Below are positions 9,736 through 16,915 of a stretch of DNA of 32,609 nucleotides, in pieces. The DNA is from Acidobacteriaceae bacterium (lineage in GTDB: Bacteria > Acidobacteriota > Terriglobia > Terriglobales > Acidobacteriaceae): the NCBI GenBank assembly GCA_003142015.1, contig PLOI01000055.1, forward strand, positions 1 to 32,609, written 5' to 3'. Position 1 is the first letter of the stretch. Every line of letters starts with the position of its first letter. The notes under the pieces are model-generated. The model was not told where the DNA came from. It ran no database searches and was given only the letters and a program-made list of their open reading frames with translations. The translations under genes and the position numbers were made by a program.

Positions 9736-9838
9736 CCGTTGATCTTGCCGCATCTGCGACGCGGTTCAATCTGCGGCATTCAAAGCCTCAATTTCAGAAC
9801 CTCAACTTGTTCGGAGTTCCATTGGAAAGGATACGAAG

Positions 9839-10537
9839 ATGAATGCTCAAGCAGCCACAGCGAGGGATGAAGTGGTTTTTGCATCTGCGCGGCGAGTGAA
9901 TCAGGCGCTGACGGCTCGAATGGAGAAGCGCGCGTTGCAGTGGATGGCCGAGAGAGCGCCGAAGTGGGTGAGTTCGGACCAACTGACTCTGATGGGTTTT
10001 TGCGCGCAGGTGGGAGCTGGAATCTTCTATGGATTGTCGCGCTACAACCGCTACGCTCTGTTGCTGGTGATTCTGTGCCTCGTGCTGAACTGGCTGGGAG
10101 ACAGCATGGACGGGACACTGGCCCGAGTGCGCCGGCAACAGCGCCCGCGCTATGGATTCTATGTGGATCACATGGCGGATATCTTTGGAGCCGTCGCGCT
10201 GATGTGCGGGCTGGGCTGCTCCGGATTTCTGCACTGGCAGACGGCGGTCGCCATGCTTGTGGCGTTTCTGCTGCTGTCGAGCGAGAGCTACCTGGCCACA
10301 TATACTTTGACCTGCTTTCAACTTTCGCAAGGGATTTTCGGCCCCACGGAGATTCGGATTCTGCTGATTATCGGCAACCTGGCGCTACTGCGCAGCCCTT
10401 ACTCGACGCTGTTCGGGCACAAGATGCTGCTGTTTGATCTGGGAGGGACAATAGCAGCGGCGAGCATGTTCGCGATGGCGATGGCCGTCACCGTGCGGCA
10501 TACGGCGCAGCTCTACCGGCAGGAGCCGTTGCCGTGA
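9839..10537 (+). CDS. CDP-alcohol phosphatidyltransferase family protein
   Basis: Signature DSMDGTLARVRRQQRPRYGFYVDHMAD fits DxxDGxxAR(x8-9)GxxxDxxxD. Confidence 0.92.
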   Translation: MNAQAATARDEVVFASARRVNQALTARMEKRALQWMAERAPKWVSSDQLTLMGFCAQVGAGIFYGLSRYNRYALLLVILCLVLNWLGDSMDGTLARVRRQQRPRYGFYVDHMADIFGAVALMCGLGCSGFLHWQTAVAMLVAFLLLSSESYLATYTLTCFQLSQGIFGPTEIRILLIIGNLALLRSPYSTLFGHKMLLFDLGGTIAAASMFAMAMAVTVRHTAQLYRQEPLP

Positions 10538-10929
10538 ACACCTTTATCCGCTGGGGTAAGTTCAACCTGGTGGGAGCCATGGGGATGGTTGTGCAGCTTG
10601 GCACGCTCGCTTTCTTCGACCGTTGGGCAGCGGGCCATTACCTTTATGCTTCGGCCGCGGCCATAGAGCTTACGCTGTTGCACAACTTTGTGTGGCACGT
10701 GCACTACACGTGGAGGGACCGCAGAGACGACTCCGCGCTACTGGCCCAATTGACGCGATTTCATCTTTCAAACGGGCTGGTTTCCATGCTGGGGAATCTT
10801 GCGTTGATGCGAATACTGGTCGACGGGGCGCACATGCCGCTGCTCGCCTCGAATGGTATTGCGATTCTGTGCTGCTCAATTGTCAACTTCTTCCTCGGAG
10901 ATAACTTGGCGTTCGCGACAAGAAGGTAG
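10534..10929 (+). CDS. GtrA family membrane protein
   Basis: FNLVGAMGMVVQLGTLAFFDR...LLHNFVWHVHYTWRDR...FVNFFLGDNLAF-type pattern (here IVNFFLGDNLAF), four TM segments; GTGA overlap with upstream gene. Confidence 0.85.
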   Translation: MNTFIRWGKFNLVGAMGMVVQLGTLAFFDRWAAGHYLYASAAAIELTLLHNFVWHVHYTWRDRRDDSALLAQLTRFHLSNGLVSMLGNLALMRILVDGAHMPLLASNGIAILCCSIVNFFLGDNLAFATRR

Positions 10930-10965
10930 GCACTCCTCTCACTACATATAGCTCTCAGTGGCACA

Positions 10966-11127
10966 GCTAAGGAACCTCTGAATGAGCCCGTGTTGTAAGG
11001 CCACACTTCCTCAGGGGCTAAAGCCCACGTTGGTTATGCCGCATTTACGGCGCCCTTCGGCTGCGCTCAGGGCAGGCTTTAAAGCCGCGCCCTTTCAAAA
11101 CTCCGACTTAATCAGAGGTTCCTTAGC
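10966..11127. repeat. Dispersed repeat element, copy C, bounded by 16-bp perfect terminal inverted repeats
   Basis: GCTAAGGAACCTCTGA (10966-10981) and TCAGAGGTTCCTTAGC (11112-11127); internal GGGGCTAAAGCCC, GCCCTTCGGCTGCGCTCAGGGC and palindrome GGCTTTAAAGCC. Confidence 0.8.
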
Positions 11128-11168
11128 GCTTCACTTCAGCGTCTCTCTGGCCAGCGTGGGGGGCCTGC

Positions 11169-13046
11169 TCAATCCCGTTCGAGATACCAGGGAATGTTGA
11201 TGACGACAATGCGCCGGTTGCCGCGGAGCAGCAGGATGACCTTCAGCATATCGGCGCGGCGGTTATGGAGCAGATTTTCCCACCAGTGGTACACCACCAG
11301 CTCCGGCACCAGCACACAGACCTTGTTGAAGGTGGACTCCCGTTCCACGGTCAGGATGTAATCGACCATTGGTCCGAGGACATAGCGGAAGGGCGATTGC
11401 AGAATTTTGAGCGCGGGGACGCACTTGCCGGCCGCACGCAGGGGCGCGGCTACATCAGTCTCCCATGCCAGGGAGATCGGGTCCGGCTCGTCGCCGGTCT
11501 GCACGTGCACGCAGCGAATATCGCAGGACATGCCGAGCGCAAAGGAGAGCGCCTTCTCGGTAATCCGGCTCCAGCGGTCGATGGGCAGCACCACGATGGG
11601 TTGGCTGATCTGAGCCGGAACGATGGGCCGGTCGAGAGCAGTGTCGCGGTCCACGCCAACGTAGTGGCGATGGACGGCGTGCATCAAGAGGATCATGACG
11701 GCAATCAGGAGCGCGGTGATCCATGCGCCCTGTGCGAATTTGGCGACCAACACCACCACGGCAGTGATACCCGTGGCCACGGCTCCCAAGCCGTTGACGG
11801 CCATGCGAAACGGCGCATTGCCCTGACGCTTCCAGTGCATCACCATTCCAGCTTGCGAGAGCGTGAAGGCCATGAATGCGCCGACAGCGAAGAGCGGAAT
11901 GAGCCGGTCAGTGACGCCGCCGAAGATGATCAGGAGCAGCGCGGTGAGCGCGACCAGAACATAGATTCCCCAGGAGTAGAGCAGCCTGCGTCCGCGCAGC
12001 AGAAAAACGTGGGGCAAGTAGTCATCGAGGGCGATGACGCGGGTGAGGCGCGGGAAATCGGCAAAAGCTGTGTTGGCAGAGAGTGCGAGCACCAGCAGCA
12101 CCGATGCGATGGTGATGTAGTAGAAGGCTCCATGTCCCATGACGGCGCGCGTCAGCATGGAGAGCACGCTCTCGTAGCCGGGACCGTTGGGGTTGGTGGC
12201 GGCGATGCCGTAGGCGCGGCACAGCAGAGCAATACCGGCCAACAGCACCGCCAGCAGGACAACGATGATGGTGAGCGTGATTTTAGCGTTCCTTCGCGTG
12301 TCGTCGCGGAAGGCCATCACGCCGTTACTCACCGCCTCCACGCCGGTCATGGCCGTGCAGCCGGAAGCGAAGACTTTCAACAGGAGCCACAGGCTGACAG
12401 CAGTGGTGGCCGCGGGCAATGGGGGCAGCGCCGTGACAGGATGGGGCGGGCCTGCGCTGTGCAGCACTTGCCACAAGCCGACGCCGATAACAATCAAGAG
12501 CGTTCCCGTGAACAAGTAAGTGGGAATCATGAAGACCACGCCGGTGTCGTGGACGCCGCGCATATTGATCACGGTCAAAATGGCCAATACCAGCAGGCAT
12601 AGTTGCAAAGTGTACGGCTGCAAGCCGGGAGCGGCGGAGATGAGCGCGCCCACGCCGGCCGAGATGCCCACGGCGGCAGTGAGCGTGTAGTCGATCATGA
12701 GAGCGGCTGCGGCCAGCAGGCCCGCGCCCTCGCTCAGGTTCCGGCTGGCCACAGTGTAGGAGCCGCCGCCTTGGGGGTAGGCGTCGATGGTCTGGCGATA
12801 GCTGAAGTAGACGATGGCGAGTAATGCCACGATGGCCGCGCTCACCGGCGCGATGTAGTGAACGCCGAGAAGGCCCAGCGGAATGAGCAGCGTGAGCGCG
12901 GCCTCGGGGCCGTATGCGGCCGAACTGAGGGCGTCCAGGCCGAAGACGGGGATGCCTGCGACCGGGCCGATGTGTTCGGCGCGTTCTTCGCTGGTGGCCA
13001 GCGGCCGGCCGAAGAGCAGATTCAATATGCGGGAAGATAAAGCCAT
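11169..13046 (-). CDS. APC family permease, KimA/YdaO-like, with C-terminal cytosolic domain
   Basis: FGRPLATSEERAEHIGPVAGIPVFGLDALSSAAYGPEA...SYRQTIDAYPQGGGSYTVASRNL resembles KimA/YdaO; 11-12 TM then a soluble domain (PIVVLPIDRWSRITEKALSFALGMSCDIRCVHV). Start trimmed to the internal Met (MALSSRILN). Confidence 0.88.
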   Translation of the reverse strand: MALSSRILNLLFGRPLATSEERAEHIGPVAGIPVFGLDALSSAAYGPEAALTLLIPLGLLGVHYIAPVSAAIVALLAIVYFSYRQTIDAYPQGGGSYTVASRNLSEGAGLLAAAALMIDYTLTAAVGISAGVGALISAAPGLQPYTLQLCLLVLAILTVINMRGVHDTGVVFMIPTYLFTGTLLIVIGVGLWQVLHSAGPPHPVTALPPLPAATTAVSLWLLLKVFASGCTAMTGVEAVSNGVMAFRDDTRRNAKITLTIIVVLLAVLLAGIALLCRAYGIAATNPNGPGYESVLSMLTRAVMGHGAFYYITIASVLLVLALSANTAFADFPRLTRVIALDDYLPHVFLLRGRRLLYSWGIYVLVALTALLLIIFGGVTDRLIPLFAVGAFMAFTLSQAGMVMHWKRQGNAPFRMAVNGLGAVATGITAVVVLVAKFAQGAWITALLIAVMILLMHAVHRHYVGVDRDTALDRPIVPAQISQPIVVLPIDRWSRITEKALSFALGMSCDIRCVHVQTGDEPDPISLAWETDVAAPLRAAGKCVPALKILQSPFRYVLGPMVDYILTVERESTFNKVCVLVPELVVYHWWENLLHNRRADMLKVILLLRGNRRIVVINIPWYLERD

Positions 13047-13158
13047 GTTATGTTGTCCGGCAGCAGTGGAGATGGGAAGAGATGGCCGCCAAAAGCATTG
13101 TCTCACGAACGCTGCGACTGAGAACGGCCGATAACTCGATGCTATACCATGCTCGCGC

Positions 13159-14004
13159 TCAAACGCGCAGCACCTCGACGCCGCTTTTTTCAAATGCCGC
13201 CACTGTTTCTTCCGAAGTTCCGGTGTCGGTAATCACCATATGAATATCCGAGATTCCGCAGATTCGCCAGCCGGCGGTAACATCGAACTTACTGTGATCC
13301 ACTACCGCGACCCTCCGCCGCGAAGCCCTGACCAATGCCGAGTTAAAATCAGCTTCATCAGAACTGAAGCAGGTCGCACCCCATTCCGGATCAAGGCCAT
13401 CCGCGCCAATAAACAGCGTGTGGATCAATATCCCGCTTAAACTTTGAACTGCCGTGGGGCCCACCAGGGAGAACCAGTCTCCGCGCAGATGGCCTCCTGT
13501 AACATAGACATTGAGGTCTTTGCGCTTGGACAATTCCATAGGAATATTAACCGTATTAGTGACCACTGTAATATTAAAGTTCTGAGGAAGGCTTCTAACT
13601 ACTTCCGTGGTCGTCGTTCCGGGGGTGAGTGCAATCGTCTCGCCGGCTCCTACCAATGCAGCGGCAGCTCGGGCAATGCGGCGCTTTTCATCCGCGAACT
13701 TCTCAACCTGCGCCTGAAAGGATCGGTCATTGCGGAAAGGCTCATAAAACAGCGGCTCGATGGAGACAGCTCCGCCATGTGTCCTGCGCAGTCGCCCATC
13801 TTTTTCCAGAAGGTCAAGATCCCGCCGGGTTGTAACCACCGAAACGGCGAATCGTGAACTTAGTTCATCTACGGAGACCGAGCCGGTTTCCCGCAGGATT
13901 TCAAGAATCGCCGTGAGCCGCAAGGATTGCTTGTCCGATAAGGCGTTCCCGGCTGTGTTCACTCCCGAAGATTGGGAAGTCGAGAATGAGTGTTGCTTTG
14001 CCAT
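13159..14004 (-). CDS. DeoR/GlpR family DNA-binding transcriptional regulator
   Basis: LTAILEILRETGSVSVDELSSRFAVSVVTTRRDLDLLEKDGRLRRTHGGAV (DeoR HTH) and sugar-P sensor domain (TPGTTTTEVVRSLP...LFIGADGLDPEWGATCFSSDEADFNSALVRASRRRVAVVDHSKF). Confidence 0.95.
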   Translation of the reverse strand: MAKQHSFSTSQSSGVNTAGNALSDKQSLRLTAILEILRETGSVSVDELSSRFAVSVVTTRRDLDLLEKDGRLRRTHGGAVSIEPLFYEPFRNDRSFQAQVEKFADEKRRIARAAAALVGAGETIALTPGTTTTEVVRSLPQNFNITVVTNTVNIPMELSKRKDLNVYVTGGHLRGDWFSLVGPTAVQSLSGILIHTLFIGADGLDPEWGATCFSSDEADFNSALVRASRRRVAVVDHSKFDVTAGWRICGISDIHMVITDTGTSEETVAAFEKSGVEVLRV

Positions 14005-14053
14005 ATAACATAGCCTCGCATGCCTGACCTTGCATTCTGGTGTTCATCCGAAT

Positions 14054-14078
14054 ACAAAGGCGGCCGTGTACTATATAT
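14054..14078 (+). promoter_or_regulatory. Candidate promoter/operator: ACAAAGGCG followed by TATATAT
   Basis: Same 9-mer and AT box at nearly the same spacing upstream of rhaT (20286-20313). Confidence 0.35.
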
Positions 14079-14166
14079 ATATTATTGCCGCTCTGGCTGG
14101 CTATGGAAATTCACTCTGCTTTTGCGGTTTTCCGGAAGCAGCCATCAGGACCGGAGGTGGTTGACT

Positions 14167-14739
14167 ATGATCTCTAGCGGAGACTACGCGCCCCCGGAAG
14201 CTCAGATCGATTGGCTGACCGGGATGATGCGCGGCTCAGCCGTTCAAGAGGCAACGAAAACGCTGAGAGATATGGCAAGGTTGTTTCACGACGCCGATTC
14301 GCTGCGCCGCATGGATGAAAACACCGTAGTGTACCGCGTTCAGTGGACGGAGCCAGTGGCACAAGGAACGACGGGCGGCCTCTTTTGGGGATCGACAATC
14401 ATTGAGCCCGGCCGAGTAGGCGATGAGTACTTTATGACCCATGGCCATTTTCATTCAAGGCGCGACCGGGGAGAATATTACGGCACCATCGGCGGCAAAG
14501 GCTTGCTGGTACTTATGGATGAGAGCCGCGCCACCCGGACCGATGCGATGTTCCCTGGAAGCCTGCACTACATTACCGGCGGCCTTGCGCATCGCGTCGT
14601 AAATACCGGCGATGAACCATTGCTTTTTGGGGCATGCTGGCCGAGCGATGCAGGCCACGACTATTCATCGATAAAGGCCAAAGGATTTGGGGCGCGCGTC
14701 CTGCTTCGCGGCGGAGGGCCCGCAGTGATACACGCTTGA
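14167..14739 (+). CDS. Cupin-type glucose-6-phosphate isomerase
   Basis: THGHFHSRRDRGEYYGTIGGKG...LAHRVVNTGDEPLLFGACWPSDAGHDYSSIKAKGF matches the archaeal-type cupin PGI pattern (HxH...E...H). Confidence 0.9.
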   Translation: MISSGDYAPPEAQIDWLTGMMRGSAVQEATKTLRDMARLFHDADSLRRMDENTVVYRVQWTEPVAQGTTGGLFWGSTIIEPGRVGDEYFMTHGHFHSRRDRGEYYGTIGGKGLLVLMDESRATRTDAMFPGSLHYITGGLAHRVVNTGDEPLLFGACWPSDAGHDYSSIKAKGFGARVLLRGGGPAVIHA

Positions 14740-14805
14740 GCCGGGAGTTCTATCCTGCTCAAGACGTTTAACAACACGGAAGCGCACGATTGTAACTGCT
14801 TCGAT

Positions 14806-15582
14806 ATGCCGTTTTATCCTCAACTCGATATTCGGCTCAGCGCCGGACCGCTCGCATTTGACTACGGTCAAGGCGTCTTCGGCCCTTATCCGGAGTTACG
14901 CAGCCTGGATGCCATCCGCTATAGTTTGCTCTCTCCAAACTGCGATGGCCCCGATCCTGTTTATTGCATCGCGATGGATGTAAGGCGGAAAGAACATACC
15001 GAGGCGCTAAGGCAGCGGATGTTGCTGTTCGGAGTTGTTGCTTATGAAAGCGGGCGGCTGGGCGATGAGCCGGTTCGCAGCCAGGGCCATGTTCATGCCA
15101 TAGCTCCCCACTGCGGATGGTCCACTCCAGAACTTATCGAGATATGGCAAGGAAACGCCATCATCTATGCGCAAGAGAAGGTGCTTGACGATCCTGGCCA
15201 CTGCGTAGCAATTGAGGCCGGCCCTGGAGACAAGGTTGTTATCCCTCCTGGCTGGGCGCACTGCATCATCAATGGAAATCCAGAGGCCCGGATGATGTTC
15301 GGAGCATGGTGCGACCGGCAATATGGATTCGATTATGATGATGTGCGCGCGCATGGTGGACTGGCTTGGCGTCCACTCCTGCGGGAAGACGGCATAGAAT
15401 GGCAGCGCAACTCGACTTATGCGCCCTCTCGACTGGTATGCAGAACCGCTCGCGCTTATCCTGAACTGGGCGTATCGGACGCACTGCCCATCTATGAACA
15501 ATTTGCGCGCGATCCGAGCTCCATGCAGTGGGTCTCGGAACCGGCAGCAGTGGAAGATATCTGGGATGCCTTTGAGCCTTGA
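14806..15582 (+). CDS. Second cupin-type glucose-6-phosphate isomerase family protein (divergent paralog)
   Basis: SQGHVHAIAPHCGWSTPELIEIWQGNAIIYAQ...VVIPPGWAHCIINGNPEARMMFGAWCDRQYGFDYDDVRAHGG: same HxH...E...H and GxDYxxxxAxG layout as the preceding gene. Confidence 0.8.
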   Translation: MPFYPQLDIRLSAGPLAFDYGQGVFGPYPELRSLDAIRYSLLSPNCDGPDPVYCIAMDVRRKEHTEALRQRMLLFGVVAYESGRLGDEPVRSQGHVHAIAPHCGWSTPELIEIWQGNAIIYAQEKVLDDPGHCVAIEAGPGDKVVIPPGWAHCIINGNPEARMMFGAWCDRQYGFDYDDVRAHGGLAWRPLLREDGIEWQRNSTYAPSRLVCRTARAYPELGVSDALPIYEQFARDPSSMQWVSEPAAVEDIWDAFEP

Positions 15583-15600
15583 ACTGCGCCGCGGTGAAGC

Positions 15601-16734
15601 TCAGTGCTTCGGCCACGGCATCTGAACGCTTTTTGGGAAATAAATCCAGGGCTCGCGCGTAATCTTCTTTACATCCAGCGTATTGCAGACATAAGTGAAA
15701 ACCAGCGAGCCCGGATCCTCGAACTCTGGATGCTCCTTGGCGGCATAACAAAACGTATCCCTGTCATGGTGGGCATAGGTCGGCTGCACCTCTGGAATGT
15801 GGTAGATTACTTCTCCTCCGCTCCATGGACCTGTAAGTGACGGCGCTTCTCTTAGCAGTACCTTATCTGAGAAACCGGCCGGGTCCAACAGAACGGCAAC
15901 CCATTTCCCCAAGTCTGGATGCCAGCGCACTGACATTTCTGCGCTTGCGGTCTCCATGACATGTTTTGCTTTCTCCGGGTCAAATCCTTTTTGCCATGTA
16001 TTGTCTGCCGCGAGGTATTCCAGATTCTGGCGCGGCTCATTCAGGCCTGCGAGCGGAATCCTGGTCAGCAAGGCCGGGCGATTCCCCGCTTCGTAGAGGG
16101 CGAAGATATAGGCATACTCGCCGCTAATAACGGCGGTGGCGGAGGGGTATGCTTTGACTCCATCAGCTACCAACGGAAAGTACTCGACCTTCCACTTTTG
16201 CGCATCATTGCCCAGCCCGGAGACCTTGGCCAGATCAGTTCCGCAGGTCTCGAACCCCATCGCCGAAGGTGAAGACGCCGGCGCATTGCGGACGCAGAGC
16301 AAAGTGACCCATAAGCTCTTGTTATAAAAGAATCCATCCATGGCCCAATACCAGGTGTGCGGATGCTGTGCGGTGAAGAAGTCCTTCGCTTCTCCCTTTG
16401 CGTCGCGGCGGATAACAGGGTCGAGCGTCGCCTTGCCGTGCCTGTCGCAAGACGAAATTCCAATGCTGTTCCGGACCATTAACGGATCGCCGCTGGGAAG
16501 AAGCGAGCGGCTCTTTCCGTAGAGAGTATCGCCAAAGATCCAAACGTCGCGGCCATCGGGAAGCGAAATGGAATAGGCCGCATCGGCGCCCTGCCAACTG
16601 GCGTCGAGCGGAAAGGCTGGCATGCAACTGCCTTTGCTGCTAGACAAGGCATAGGCCGGCAGCGCAAGAGATACGCAAACCATGAACCAAATTGCCGTCC
16701 AACGAATCAGTACTCTCGCTTGCGTGTGTTGCAT
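15601..16734 (-). CDS. Exported DUF4185-like protein (putative carbohydrate-active beta-propeller)
   Basis: Signal peptide; PLDASWQGADAAYSISLPDGRDVWIFGDTLYGK...HTWYWAMDGFFYNKSLWVTLL is DUF4185/GH43-like; start trimmed to MQHTQARV. Confidence 0.7.
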   Translation of the reverse strand: MQHTQARVLIRWTAIWFMVCVSLALPAYALSSSKGSCMPAFPLDASWQGADAAYSISLPDGRDVWIFGDTLYGKSRSLLPSGDPLMVRNSIGISSCDRHGKATLDPVIRRDAKGEAKDFFTAQHPHTWYWAMDGFFYNKSLWVTLLCVRNAPASSPSAMGFETCGTDLAKVSGLGNDAQKWKVEYFPLVADGVKAYPSATAVISGEYAYIFALYEAGNRPALLTRIPLAGLNEPRQNLEYLAADNTWQKGFDPEKAKHVMETASAEMSVRWHPDLGKWVAVLLDPAGFSDKVLLREAPSLTGPWSGGEVIYHIPEVQPTYAHHDRDTFCYAAKEHPEFEDPGSLVFTYVCNTLDVKKITREPWIYFPKSVQMPWPKH

Positions 16735-16860
16735 AAAGTTCCTTTCCTGACCGGGTGACAAAGGAGAGTGCTAATAAGCCGGGGGCAGTTCATGACTCTA
16801 TAATTTTACAAGTTCGGCGCGACCGTCCACCGGGTCTGTGACCGTGTAAATTTGTGCGCT

Positions 16861-16900
16861 CCCACCCTTGCGGCAAAAACAAGTACGCCGCAAGGATGGG
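16861..16900. repeat. Strong hairpin downstream of the TonB receptor, possible transcript end/stabiliser
   Basis: CCCACCCTTGCGGC (16861-16874), 12-nt loop, GCCGCAAGGATGGG (16887-16900); 13 of 14 Watson-Crick pairs, the other a wobble on one strand. Confidence 0.65.
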
Positions 16901-16915
16901 GCACCCACATTTGCC

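Noticed and set aside
9449-9769. Minus-strand ORFs containing FNPRI...RALAPEG (9449-9769, 24233-24691)
   Set aside because: The shared peptide is produced by the dispersed hairpin repeat, not by a conserved protein family.
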